Source: Vibrio sp. S9_S30
Lineage (GTDB): Bacteria > Pseudomonadota > Gammaproteobacteria > Enterobacterales > Vibrionaceae
Assembly: GCF_014694455.1 (NCBI RefSeq)
Contig: NZ_JAAUWT010000009.1
Span: 1 to 64,000 of the forward strand
Reading direction: 5' to 3'
Length of the DNA stretch: 64,000 bases
Shown here: positions 50,197-59,161 of the stretch, in pieces
Numbering within the stretch: the first letter of the stretch is position 1
How the letters are laid out: the number at the start of each line of letters is the position of its first letter
The notes under the pieces: model-generated
What the model was told of the DNA's origin: nothing
The model's database searches: none
Seen by the model: only the letters and a program-made list of their open reading frames with translations
Position numbers and translations under genes: made by a program

Positions 50197-51226
50197 TGTC
50201 TTATCCTTAATAGTCATCCTGTAAGCTGAAGTCAAACCTGTTATCTCAGGTTGATAAATGTGTTTGAATATCAAAAAGGGATAAATAAAAAAGTTCCAAA
50301 TTGAAAATAAAAATATCAAACACTCATTTAACTTAATCCTATTTATATCTCAGTCAATAGATGGATAACTCCTTGTTTAATCTAATTAAGATAATATCCC
50401 TTTATTTGCAGTGGAATTATATTCTATTGATTTTATAGGAGTTATTTAATTATTGTTGAAAAGTAAATCGCCTTAAATCTTTCTACTAATGTGAGTGAAA
50501 TCAAAGAAAATAAACATTATTTCTAATGTTAAGTCTATTTATTAGCGTTCCATTTATTTACTTGCGTTAATATTAATAAGGGTATTTTTAACTGGTGATA
50601 AAAATACCAATAGATTTTGTGTATGTTCTTTTTTATATTTAGCGTGATTTCGGTTCAATATATTAAATGTGATTTTAGTTCAGTATATTAATGGTACATC
50701 AATGATAACTTTACTATAGCCATGAAAATATAATGGTTTTTGTTTTCGCCACAAAACCCTTAATGTCTTTAATATTGTAGCGCCAGATAAACAAATGATG
50801 AGTCAGTAAGAGAATGAAATTAATATTGCCCTAGCTTGATTTATGGCGGTGAATGGTACCAGCCCAAAAAAAGGGTAGAGACTTATGAATTTGGTCGAGG
50901 TGCGTTGGATATGAAACATTTGAGTGTGAAACCGCCAATCCAGCAAGGTTGTGCTCCGAAGCATGGACTAAAAAATTCTATTCCTAACGAATTCGTGTTT
51001 GAAAAATGAAAGCAACACTGCTCACAAAAGAGAAATTATCAGTCATGTAGCATGGCTTTGATGTGCTTGAATTGGGAAGGCATCAAAATTTATGAATGTA
51101 AATCATGGTGCTTTGGCATAAATATGGGGAAAGGATCTCTATTTTAGGCGCACTGGCTTTTGGTTCGTTCCTCTAACATTTCGACTGAGTAGGTTTCTGG
51201 CTGAAGAAAAAAGGAAGAGAGGCGGC
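50197..51226. other. Long AT-rich non-coding region
   Basis: About 1030 bases with very high AT content from 50200 to 50830. No gene with a start site is supported. A frame without ATG at its beginning (about 50824-51009) encodes a plausible-looking stretch with YGGEWYQPKKRVETYEFG and may be the tail of a decayed gene. The region may also hold regulatory signals for the divergent genes on both sides. Confidence 0.4.
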
Positions 51227-51598
51227 GTGAGAATACTGATAGAACAAGAAAGAGCTTTGCATGCGCATAGCGTGAGAAGTAACCGTGATGAACTCAAGCG
51301 ACTGTTGCATCCCGATTTTGTAGAAGTTGGGAAAGCAGGCGTAACCTACTACTTTGAGGATGTATTAGAAGAAAGGAGCGTGGACGTTCCCCCTGAAATT
51401 CACGCTCAGGAATTTTTGTGTGTCGAGCTTAAATCATCCCTTCGGTTACTGCTTTACAAAACAGCAGTACAAGACCAACAAGGCGGTTATTTTGATTACA
51501 CAAAACGATCATCGATTTGGACGCTTACTACTGATGAGAGTTGGCAACTTATTTACCATCAGGGAACGTTATGCTCGGAATTTGAAATTAAAGAGTAA
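51227..51598 (+). CDS. DUF4440 / NTF2-like small protein
   Basis: The 123-residue protein starts at a GTG with an AGGAAGAG site. It has the NTF2-like layout of DUF4440 proteins: EQERALHAHSVRSNRDELKRLLHPDFVEVGKAG at the start and SSIWTLTTDESWQLIYHQGT at the end. Such domains often bind small ligands or act as hydrolase-like folds. No partner gene is nearby, and the role is unknown. Confidence 0.75.
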   Translation: MRILIEQERALHAHSVRSNRDELKRLLHPDFVEVGKAGVTYYFEDVLEERSVDVPPEIHAQEFLCVELKSSLRLLLYKTAVQDQQGGYFDYTKRSSIWTLTTDESWQLIYHQGTLCSEFEIKE

Positions 51599-51723
51599 GT
51601 TCTGGTTCGGGGCACCTTTGATACTGCGAGCTTACGGACATGCATGAGTATTGCATCAAAGAGACGCAGACTGGGAAATGCACGTATCAACGTTTCTTCC
51701 TAGCTCAGTGAGAAGTGTGGGCA

Positions 51724-52566
51724 CTATTTTGCTGTTACTAAATCTTGAGCAATGTCCCTCCAGTCTGCAATTTCTTCTTTGAAGTAAGCCAGCTGTTTGT
51801 TGTCCATTAGGTTGATGACCCTTGCGATTTGTTCACTGGATAATTGTCGATTGTGTGCCAGTTTTTGTTTAAGCGAATCGGTGTAGAAACTGTCAGGATC
51901 ATCGAGAAGGCGAATAAACGTGGACTGAAAATATTGGACTTCGTCGCGGCGATTGAGCAAGGTTTCTATCTCTTTGTACATTTTGTCGTTGTGAGCCGCC
52001 CAATCGACGTTCGTTATTTTGACTTTCTCAGACCACGATTTGATGATCGCTTTTTGTTCTTTCGAGAGCGTTCCTAACCATCTATCAAGATTGTCTTCCA
52101 TCCTTTCCTGATACACTTCGCGGATCTCCGACTCGCTCATATCTTCATATTTTTCACGATACTCTTCATTATTTTTCGCGGTATTTTTTAACAGTTCATC
52201 TATTTGTTTTTGGTTAAGTTGGCTAACAAGTGCGTACAAGTTTGGTGAGGCCTTGGCGATCACTCGTTTGGCATGCTGTCTTAACTTTTCGGCATGCTTA
52301 AAAACATAAGCGGCATCGACGGCTTTGGGATCCATCGATGCGAGCTCGTCGAGATGTTCAATATAAGTAGGGAGTTCTTGAGTTTTGTGCCACTCGCTCA
52401 GTTGTTGCACGCTGAGTTTGATGACCTCTTCTTGCTCTGAATTCAGCGAGACGTAATCATCGACGTATTCCATCACTATCCAATCTATATTGCTGTACAC
52501 CAACTTGGTTGTACATCCGAACAAACCAAATGAAAGTGCAAGTAGTAATAGGTGTTTCCAAAACAT
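51724..52566 (-). CDS. DUF6279-type lipoprotein
   Basis: The 280-residue protein has a lipoprotein signal peptide ending in FGLFGC (Cys18 lipidated), followed by the family start YSNIDWIVMEYVDDYVSLN and a fully helical remainder rich in Lys and Glu. It should be anchored to the outer membrane or inner membrane facing the periplasm. These proteins are common in Vibrio; function unknown. AAGGAA precedes the start. The Qrr RNA lies upstream on the opposite strand. Confidence 0.8.
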   Translation of the reverse strand: MFWKHLLLLALSFGLFGCTTKLVYSNIDWIVMEYVDDYVSLNSEQEEVIKLSVQQLSEWHKTQELPTYIEHLDELASMDPKAVDAAYVFKHAEKLRQHAKRVIAKASPNLYALVSQLNQKQIDELLKNTAKNNEEYREKYEDMSESEIREVYQERMEDNLDRWLGTLSKEQKAIIKSWSEKVKITNVDWAAHNDKMYKEIETLLNRRDEVQYFQSTFIRLLDDPDSFYTDSLKQKLAHNRQLSSEQIARVINLMDNKQLAYFKEEIADWRDIAQDLVTAK

Positions 52567-52862
52567 AGCGATTCCTTGTTAACAAGTAACGGAGATATTG
52601 GTCATGACTATACAACACTAGAGATAAATCGTAGCAACATGCTTAATGGTACTTTATATCCCAGAATTAGTTTAAAAAACCACCACAACGGGCTTACGCA
52701 TGGTGTTTTATAAGTGAGACGAGTATATTCGCGCCTCAGGTGAAACAAGTTTTATATTGCTATTGTTTGCAAACTGCATTTGCAAAATGCAAAAGCATTG
52801 ATGTTTATGGCGAATTTATGAGAGATGAGTTCGGATTTTAGCCGGAAATATGGCTTAAAAAG
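52567..52862. promoter_or_regulatory. Regulatory region upstream of qrr, with LuxO sites
   Basis: The stretch between the lipoprotein gene and qrr contains two dyad sites at 52767-52779 and 52780-52792. The second, TTGCAAAATGCAA, is a perfect LuxO-type site (TTGCA-x3-TGCAA); the first has one end mismatch. They lie about 85-110 bases upstream of the sigma-54 promoter, the right distance for an enhancer-binding protein. No gene is present. Confidence 0.8.
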
Positions 52863-52879
52863 TTGGCACGGTAGATGCA
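52863..52879 (+). promoter_or_regulatory. Sigma-54 promoter of qrr
   Basis: TTGGCACGGTAGATGCA has the -24 GG (52865-52866) and the -12 GC (52877-52878) with the required 10 bases between. Transcription should start near 52889. Confidence 0.85.
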
Positions 52880-52888
52880 TTAATAAAA

Positions 52889-52996
52889 GTGACCCTTTTT
52901 AAAGCCGAGGGTCACCTAGCCAACTGACGTTGTTAGTGAACCGAAATTTGTTCACAAATGATTTAGCCACCCGCGTTTTGCGTGTGGCTTTTTTTT
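52889..52996 (+). ncRNA. qrr: Qrr quorum-regulatory small RNA
   Basis: The sequence starts with GTGACCCT, which pairs with AGGGTCAC in a first stem. It continues with the CTAGCCAACTGACGTTGTTA core that is nearly invariant in Vibrio Qrr RNAs and pairs with messages such as luxR/hapR. The RNA ends at a terminator (52965-52996) and is about 108 bases long, typical of the class. With its sigma-54 promoter and LuxO sites it should be made at low cell density when LuxO is phosphorylated, and act with Hfq. LuxO itself is not in the window, so this is not the copy linked to luxO. Confidence 0.92.
52965..52996 (+). terminator. qrr terminator
   Basis: A stem of AGCCAC-x-CGC with GCG-x-GTGGCT and a run of eight T at 52989-52996. 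Confidence 0.85.
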
Positions 52997-53034
52997 CGTC
53001 TGTAGTTTGTAGATTTTCGTCTGTAGTTTGTAGA
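52993..53034. repeat. 21-base tandem duplication after qrr
   Basis: Two identical adjacent copies of a 21-base unit (start TTTTCGTCTGTAGTTTG) begin inside the T run of the qrr terminator. Confidence 0.8.
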
Positions 53035-53157
53035 TTTTAGTGTGGGCTTCGATTGTAGCATGGGTTTCCTAGCAAAGAGCTCGGCGATGAAAACCCCACA
53101 TTCATACGCGTCTTAGCTTCATCTTTTTTATGACGACATGAGTTGACCTATTCTTAT

Positions 53158-53192
53158 GCAAAGCAAAGCAAAGCAAAGCAAAGCAAAGCAAA
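53158..53192. repeat. Pentanucleotide repeat, seven copies of GCAAA
   Basis: Seven perfect copies of GCAAA end 10 bases upstream of a TTGACA -35-like hexamer (53203-53208) of the ArsR-type gene. Such tracts are prone to change in copy number. Confidence 0.9.
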
Positions 53193-53202
53193 GAGCAGAA
53201 AG

Positions 53203-53231
53203 TTGACAACGTAAAAATTCAGAACTACTGT
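53203..53231 (+). promoter_or_regulatory. Possible promoter of the ArsR-type gene
   Basis: TTGACA (53203-53208) and TACTGT (53226-53231) are separated by 17 bases. Transcription would start at about 53238, next to the ATG at 53239, which would make the message leaderless or nearly so. The -10 match is weak. Confidence 0.45.
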
Positions 53232-53238
53232 ACACCTT

Positions 53239-53580
53239 ATGGTAAACATTAATGACGAACAACTGAGCCACGTCTTTATGGCTCTCGCAGACGAAACACG
53301 ACGTGAAATGGTACGCCAGTTAGCGAATGGATCATTGCCCGTTAAAGCGTTGTCGAATCCAAACAACATTTCTAAATCTGCGGTTACGAAACACCTTAAA
53401 ATTTTAGAGCGAGCAGGGTTGCTGACTCGGCAAGTGGTTGGACGTGAACACATATGTTCTTTGAATCCCAGTCCATTAGCCGAAGTGAATGAATGGCTAG
53501 CGTTCAATCAAACTTTCTGGGAAGACAAATTCGATGCACTAGAATTTTACCTAGACAAGCAATTAACGGATAGCGAGTAA
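53239..53580 (+). CDS. ArsR-family winged-helix regulator
   Basis: The 113-residue protein is a compact winged helix of the ArsR/SdpR type: LSHVFMALADETRREMVRQLANGSLPVKAL, recognition region ISKSAVTKHLKILERAGLL and wing RQVVGREHICSLN. The metal-binding Cys box of ArsR itself is absent, so it likely senses something else or acts with a partner. It lies 136 bases upstream of the second gabD gene on the same strand and may control it. No ribosome-binding site is visible before the ATG. Confidence 0.8.
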   Translation: MVNINDEQLSHVFMALADETRREMVRQLANGSLPVKALSNPNNISKSAVTKHLKILERAGLLTRQVVGREHICSLNPSPLAEVNEWLAFNQTFWEDKFDALEFYLDKQLTDSE

Positions 53581-53716
53581 CAATTCAGTTTAACGCGGTC
53601 ATACAGCTTTGAATTTCTGGGTATCGACGTCACCATTTAATCAATTATGGGTTGATTTGTTCCGAAATTTAGAACAAATATTACGGAAGTCGAATTCTTG
53701 TACTCAGGAGCACTCC

Positions 53717-55162
53717 GTGAAACTTCAACATCCCCTCCTTTTTAAACAGCGTTGTTACATCAATGGGCATTGGGTAGGGGAGGAGGCAGACAAGCAGCCT
53801 ATCTTCAATCCAGCCACGTCAGAGAAAGTGGGTGAAGTGCCTGTATTTGGCAGGGAAGAAGCCGAATATTGTATCGAAATAGCGAAAAAAGCACAGAAAG
53901 AGTGGAAAGCTCGCACAGCGAAAGAGCGCTGTAATGTATTAAAAAAATGGTTTGATTTGATTCAAGCAAACAGCGATGACTTAGCGACGATCATCACCAC
54001 AGAACAAGGCAAGTCGATACACGAAGCGAAAGGCGAGGTCGCGTACGCGGCCAGCTTTATTGAGTGGTTTGCAGAAGAAGCCAAGCGTGCATACGGCGAG
54101 ATCATTCCTGCCCATAAAACGGACGCCAGAATCGTGGTGACCAAAGAACCTGTTGGGGTAGTGGGCGCCATCACACCTTGGAATTTCCCCGCAGCGATGA
54201 TCACACGAAAATGCGGACCTGCCATAGCGGCTGGGTGCAGTGTGGTGCTTAAACCTGCCCCAGAGACTCCGTTCACCGCATTAGCATTGGGTGTACTGGC
54301 GGAAGAAGCCGGTATTCCGGCTGGTGTCTTTAATATTATTACTGGCGACGCCGTTGGGATTGGTAAGGCATTGACGGACAATAAAACCGTTCGCAAAGTC
54401 TCTTTTACTGGGTCCACGCAAGTTGGAAAGCTTTTGATGTCTCAGTCTTCCGGCTCGGTGAAAAAACTGTCATTAGAGCTGGGTGGGAATGCGCCTTTCA
54501 TTGTCTTTGAAGACGCCGATATCGACGCTGCCGTTCAAGGCACCGTGATTGCGAAGCTTAGAAATGCAGGTCAAACTTGTGTTTGCGCCAACCGGATTTT
54601 TGTTCACCGCGACGTGCAAAGCGAGTATGTCGCGAAGCTTAAGGCTGCGTTTGAAAAGCTGAATGTTGGTAACGGCATCGACCCAAAGAATCACATTGGT
54701 TCAATGATCAATCAGGCGGGGATCGACAAAGTGTACGATCACCTAAACGATGCATTGGAAAAAGGCGCAACGTTAGAGTTCGGATCGAAAGAAAAACCGG
54801 CGGATCTCTTTTGTTCTCCCATGATTGTAACGGGAATGACCGATGACATGAGAGTGGCAAATGAAGAAACCTTTGGCCCCCTTGCCGCCATATTTACCTT
54901 TGATAGTGAAGAAGAAGTGATCGAACGGGCAAATCAAACCGATGCGGGTTTGGTGGCGTATTTTTACTCTCAATCGTTAAGAAGAAGCTGGCAGGTTTCG
55001 GCGCAATTGGAAGCTGGCATGATAGGCATCAACGAAGGGTTGATTTCGACGGAAGTCGCGCCATTTGGTGGTATGAAAGAATCAGGGCTTGGGCGCGAAG
55101 GTGCGCGTCAAGGCATTGAAGACTATCTAGAAACCAAATACATGCTGATGGGCGGATTGTAA
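53717..55162 (+). CDS. gabD: Succinate-semialdehyde dehydrogenase (GabD type), copy 2
   Basis: From the GTG at 53717 (AGGAG six bases upstream) the protein has 481 residues, the same length as the copy in the hpa cluster. It shares most motifs with it, including GAITPWNFPAAMITRKCGPA, LELGGNAPF, NAGQTCVCANR and the final YLETKYMLMGGL. The open frame extends upstream to 53609 without support. It is likely a paralogue with the same reaction but different control, behind the ArsR-type regulator and 0.7 kb from qrr. Confidence 0.9.
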   Translation: MKLQHPLLFKQRCYINGHWVGEEADKQPIFNPATSEKVGEVPVFGREEAEYCIEIAKKAQKEWKARTAKERCNVLKKWFDLIQANSDDLATIITTEQGKSIHEAKGEVAYAASFIEWFAEEAKRAYGEIIPAHKTDARIVVTKEPVGVVGAITPWNFPAAMITRKCGPAIAAGCSVVLKPAPETPFTALALGVLAEEAGIPAGVFNIITGDAVGIGKALTDNKTVRKVSFTGSTQVGKLLMSQSSGSVKKLSLELGGNAPFIVFEDADIDAAVQGTVIAKLRNAGQTCVCANRIFVHRDVQSEYVAKLKAAFEKLNVGNGIDPKNHIGSMINQAGIDKVYDHLNDALEKGATLEFGSKEKPADLFCSPMIVTGMTDDMRVANEETFGPLAAIFTFDSEEEVIERANQTDAGLVAYFYSQSLRRSWQVSAQLEAGMIGINEGLISTEVAPFGGMKESGLGREGARQGIEDYLETKYMLMGGL

Positions 55163-55307
55163 GGTTGATGTGAGAGAATAGGGATAAAACTGCGATAATG
55201 TTACAATTTTTTAACATTTATCATAGGTTGTGACATTAATGCCTTAGTAATTAAATAATTTGCTTCTATTCTTGTTGTTTTTATAACGCACAAGAGAAAA
55301 TTATAAA

Positions 55308-56369
55308 ATGAAGACGTTAATCTGCTCTCTAGTATGCCTGATGGCCTACGTTTCTACAGGCGCTTCAGCCGCCATTTCGCAGCACCCAGTCATCCTTATT
55401 CACGGTTTTAATGCCGATCAGTTGAGCGAAAAGCCAAACGCTCAACAGGTCGCGTTAGCGGGTGAAGAAGGTTGGCGATCCTATTGGCTATCTCGTTCTG
55501 ATGAGCGTATCGATTGGCCTTCTCATGAACGAATCCAAGGTAAAATTGCATCAGACTATATTTGGCCAAAACTTCAATCGCTTTCTCGCAACAATACCTG
55601 TACGAATGGGTGCATTTTTGTGACGCATTCTACGGGTGACCTCATAGCACGATATATTTTGGACAACCAAAAACGTTGGCTTGAAAACGCAGGCTTAACG
55701 CCCTTGAACATCATCGCGACGGTTGATTTCGCTGGTGCAGGAGGCGGTTCGGAATTGGCTGATATTGCTATTAATGCCGCAGAAGGAGGGGGCTTAGGCA
55801 ATTGGACACTGAGACAAGCGCTGTCATTGTGGCTAGGTATGATACCAACATCGAATAACACGGGTGTTTTGAACGATCTTAAAGTCGCAAGCGCAAGGCA
55901 GCTTTCCGCAACGCCAGACAGCCGAGTTCCACGGGTGCGTGTAGTGGGTGACCGTTCTGATTTCTTGGGGCTAACGGCAGGCTTTCTTCCAGGGCACGAT
56001 GACGGCGTCGTGGCAGCCCATTCGAGTTGTGGGGCACAATCAGTGGGCAGCTACAACAGTTGCTCTGCTTTTGTGGGATTTAATGGCAAATTGACGGCTC
56101 AGTCACGGGGGGTCACCCATTTTATGGCACAGCATTATCCGTTGTTAATGGGCGAGGGCTATTCTCACGGTTCCCTTATCGATAACAGACATGAAGGGAG
56201 AGTTACGACGGCACGCGCGAATGTGAGTTTAAGTAACGGCAAAACGGTCACGGTAAAGACAGAAGATCAGAGCTCTTGGTGGTCGAGTAGTGTCTATCGT
56301 TATGTCCAACATTCCGATTCTCAATCCATGTCGCAATTGACATACCATGTGTTGGAAAGAGCACAGTAA
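55308..56369 (+). CDS. Secreted alpha/beta-hydrolase (lipase-like)
   Basis: The 353-residue precursor has a signal peptide (about residues 1-21, near ASA-AI). A hydrolase fold follows, with the oxyanion HPVILIHGFN, the nucleophile Ser in FVTHSTGD near residue 107 (T-H-S-T-G in place of G-x-S-x-G), and later GHDDGVVAAHSS and GVTHF segments likely to hold the catalytic Asp and His. Four or more Cys suggest disulphides after export. The substrate is unknown (lipid or ester). The next gene follows after 94 bases on the same strand. Confidence 0.8.
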   Translation: MKTLICSLVCLMAYVSTGASAAISQHPVILIHGFNADQLSEKPNAQQVALAGEEGWRSYWLSRSDERIDWPSHERIQGKIASDYIWPKLQSLSRNNTCTNGCIFVTHSTGDLIARYILDNQKRWLENAGLTPLNIIATVDFAGAGGGSELADIAINAAEGGGLGNWTLRQALSLWLGMIPTSNNTGVLNDLKVASARQLSATPDSRVPRVRVVGDRSDFLGLTAGFLPGHDDGVVAAHSSCGAQSVGSYNSCSAFVGFNGKLTAQSRGVTHFMAQHYPLLMGEGYSHGSLIDNRHEGRVTTARANVSLSNGKTVTVKTEDQSSWWSSSVYRYVQHSDSQSMSQLTYHVLERAQ

Positions 56370-56463
56370 TGTTGCATGCGCATTGAATTCAGTACGTTGC
56401 GTATACGGGTTCCGTCGTTCGACAGAACCCTATTTTTCACAGTAATGCGTTGGACATTCGATT

Positions 56464-57627
56464 ATGAAAGTGTTTGGCTCTCCGTTTCTTTCTGGAAACG
56501 TCTATGTTAGAAGCCTTTTCATTATTGTTGCTGTTGTTTTGGTCGCCTTGGTGACGTACCTATCGTATGGCAAAGACACCATGATGGACAGCGCCTCAAG
56601 AAAAGACAGTCAACCCAAAGAAGAATGGGCAGCGATGCTCAAGGAAAAGGTGATACTCAAGGAAAAGGTGGCACTCAAGGAAAAACGAATGGAGGTGTCC
56701 GGCTTGGAACCGTCTGATCAGGTCACGGATCTCCCAACACCGCCCGTTGAACTTGAGACGCCCATTAAGCAGCAGTTTTCGTTGATCGCCCATGCGTATA
56801 GCGAAGAATTGAAACATCCTGCGTATTCGCCGCCGCTACACGACGACGATCCCATGACGCTTGACCCAAATCGATACCACAAAGTGACCTTGCCTATTTT
56901 AGGGGGGAAGCACAAAGCCGCTTTGAGGTTGGAACAATACCGTTACTTTTATCCTCATCCAATTAGTATGGCGATAGAGTCGCCACTCGAAATACAGCAA
57001 GTCTCGTTTGATTTACGAGGCATCAATAATGGGGAAAGTATTGCCAGTCAAACCGTTAACGGTGCAGAAGCCTCATTTATACCGAGCGAAGATTGGCCAG
57101 AAGAAATTCGCGTAAAAGCCAAAGTCACGTTTGCAAAAGGGGATGATGTTCTTACCGGTGATTTCCGTTTCTATGTGCCCGTGGGGGAAATCACAGGAGT
57201 CGACGCGTTAGAGAGCAAAGGTGCCGACATGCTCATTCCTGTTCAATTGGACGTCAAAAAGAGAGGGACGTTTCGGCTTCGAGCCAGCCTATTCTCTGCT
57301 AGCGGTATGCCAATTGCGTCATTACGTGAGACAAAGACGTTAGCCGAAGGCAATCAAGAGATGCATTTGAAGGCGCACAGCAGCGTTTTAAAAAGCAAAG
57401 CATTACAAAATAGCCTGAAAAAAGAAGCGAATACCGAGTTTGAACTGCGTTATCTTCAATTGGAAAAACTGTCGGATTTTCCGGGGCAAAAAACGGGCTT
57501 TGGGATCAGTGAGCAAGCGTCTTATTTGTTAGGGTCATTTGATGTTTCCCAACTGAGTGATGAGCCATATCAACCCACAGAGCAAGAGAAAGCACGCCTT
57601 GAATTCCTGAAAAAACTGGGGCAGTAA
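56464..57627 (+). CDS. Membrane-anchored envelope protein after the lipase gene
   Basis: The 387-residue protein has one N-terminal membrane helix (about 14-36), a short linker with three tandem LKEKV-type units from an 18-base DNA repeat, and a Pro-rich stretch. A beta-sandwich-rich domain (about 135-360) and a charged C-terminus complete it. It resembles DUF4785-like Vibrio proteins, though I am not certain. The arrangement (anchor, spacer, large periplasmic domain) suggests a helper or chaperone for the secreted lipase encoded upstream, but its sequence is not that of the classic lipase foldase LipB. No clear ribosome-binding site. Confidence 0.6.
   Translation: MKVFGSPFLSGNVYVRSLFIIVAVVLVALVTYLSYGKDTMMDSASRKDSQPKEEWAAMLKEKVILKEKVALKEKRMEVSGLEPSDQVTDLPTPPVELETPIKQQFSLIAHAYSEELKHPAYSPPLHDDDPMTLDPNRYHKVTLPILGGKHKAALRLEQYRYFYPHPISMAIESPLEIQQVSFDLRGINNGESIASQTVNGAEASFIPSEDWPEEIRVKAKVTFAKGDDVLTGDFRFYVPVGEITGVDALESKGADMLIPVQLDVKKRGTFRLRASLFSASGMPIASLRETKTLAEGNQEMHLKAHSSVLKSKALQNSLKKEANTEFELRYLQLEKLSDFPGQKTGFGISEQASYLLGSFDVSQLSDEPYQPTEQEKARLEFLKKLGQ
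56638..56691 (+). repeat. Three-copy 18-base in-frame repeat
   Basis: Units at 56638-56655, 56656-56673 and 56674-56691 encode LKEKVI, LKEKVA and LKEKRM in the linker of the gene above. Confidence 0.85.
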
Positions 57628-58024
57628 GCGCTCGCATATTCGCGTGATTATCTCAAAATGTGAAACCGCCTAATTCAGTACGTGGTGTCATGTACCATAT
57701 TTGTTACTTTTTGGTCGAGTCGTTTGACACGTTTAAACATGGGTTAGGGCGACAACATGAAATGGATAAGGACATCACGGCTTCGTTATCAAAAAAGACA
57801 CATCCGATAACGTCAACGAGCGATTAAGCGACAGCAACATCAGAAACAAAGAAGGAATCAAGACAAGTGGCGAGATGCCGATGTTAACCAGATCGGATCG
57901 TATTGGTCATGCTTTTCTTTAACGCACTTTGGAAGAACAAGTGCATTGTTGTTGGCGCACTCTGGTTTCTGTACCTCTATCTGAATTAAACTACGTGTAA
58001 TTATTATTGCAGCAGAGAATCTGA
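57628..58024. other. Intergenic region before the M50 protease gene
   Basis: About 400 bases with no called gene. A frame at about 57808-57987 reads as a basic stretch and then WSCFSLTHFGRTSALLLAHSGF without an ATG; it may be a decayed or spurious frame. No repeat or terminator is clear. Confidence 0.4.
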
Positions 58025-59104
58025 GTGGAACTGTTTAATATCGATTTTTTAGGGAAGCCATTGCGACTGGAAGGGTCCATGGCAGGCTGGCAGCAGCTAT
58101 TTTGGGATAACACCCTTGTTTCGCAGCTGGATGCGAATGCCGACAGACAGGAACACCTGCACAACTTTCAGTTGACCAATGGCGAACAACCCATTGATTG
58201 CCAAGTCAATGTGGACCTGAACTGGCAGCCGTTCTATGTACACTATGCAGCCAAAGCCAATGATCAGGTGGTGGCAGAAGGGCGACGCAACGCCAAAGAC
58301 ATTGAAAGACAAACTCCGGTCGTACCTGTAAAGCAGGAACGAAAGTTCAGCGTGGTTGGCTTATTTGCATTAGGCATGAAAGCGCTGAAAAGTGCCAAGG
58401 TGATCAAAGGGGTGCTCGCCGCATTGAGTTTGGCTGCATACTCTTGGTTTTTCTCTTTCCAGTTTGCTATCGGGTTGTTGGCGTGCTTGATATTCCACGA
58501 GTACGGGCACATCCGTGCCATGAAGTACTTTGGGTTGAAAACCAAAGGCATTTACCTGATTCCGTTTCTGGGCGGGCTCGCACTCAGTGACGAGAAAATC
58601 AATACCCGATGGCAAGATGTGGTGATTTCCATCATGGGGCCGACGTTTGGTCTGGTGTTGTCGATTGTTTTGTTGATGGTGTATTGGGTAACCGGAGACG
58701 TGTTTTTTGCTGGGCTCGCTGTATTTAATGCCTTTCTGAATTTGATCAATTTATTGCCAGTGCTGCCATTGGATGGAGGACACGTGCTGAAAAGCATAAG
58801 CTTCTCATTCAACAGTGTCGCTGGGTTGGTGATGTGCATTGTCGCCGCTATCGCAGGCATTATTGCAAGCTACACGTTTGGTATGGCTCTGTTTGGTTTT
58901 CTGCTGATCATGGGCAGCATCGAAATCGTTGTTGAGTGGCGAACCCGTCATCATAGCCACCTTCTTCCATTAGATCGTTATGGGCAATGCGTGTCATTTG
59001 TGTGGTATGTTGCACTGGTTTCGGCGTTAGTGGGGGTGATGGTTTATATCGGTTCAAGTGGCGATCAGCTACTGAGCTTACCACTTCAAATATTGGCAAG
59101 TTAG
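58025..59104 (+). CDS. M50 site-2-type membrane metalloprotease
   Basis: The 359-residue protein has a soluble N-terminal part (about 1-115) and then about six membrane segments. The zinc motif HEYGH lies at about residues 158-162 inside a hydrophobic helix, and a second motif LPVLPLDGGH lies near 245-254, the third-ligand LDG motif of M50 enzymes. It should cut membrane proteins within the bilayer. The start is a GTG with a weak purine-rich site. It stands alone, ended by the terminator at 59129. Confidence 0.85.
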   Translation: MELFNIDFLGKPLRLEGSMAGWQQLFWDNTLVSQLDANADRQEHLHNFQLTNGEQPIDCQVNVDLNWQPFYVHYAAKANDQVVAEGRRNAKDIERQTPVVPVKQERKFSVVGLFALGMKALKSAKVIKGVLAALSLAAYSWFFSFQFAIGLLACLIFHEYGHIRAMKYFGLKTKGIYLIPFLGGLALSDEKINTRWQDVVISIMGPTFGLVLSIVLLMVYWVTGDVFFAGLAVFNAFLNLINLLPVLPLDGGHVLKSISFSFNSVAGLVMCIVAAIAGIIASYTFGMALFGFLLIMGSIEIVVEWRTRHHSHLLPLDRYGQCVSFVWYVALVSALVGVMVYIGSSGDQLLSLPLQILAS

Positions 59105-59128
59105 TTCGCCAACGCACTATCGGGTTTC

Positions 59129-59161
59129 AAAAAAGCTAGGGTGATAACCTTAGCTTTTTTT
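59129..59161 (+). terminator. Terminator of the M50 protease gene
   Basis: A 14-base-pair stem (AAAAAAGCTAGGGT with ACCTTAGCTTTTTT, one G-T pair), GATA loop and a T run. Confidence 0.85.
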
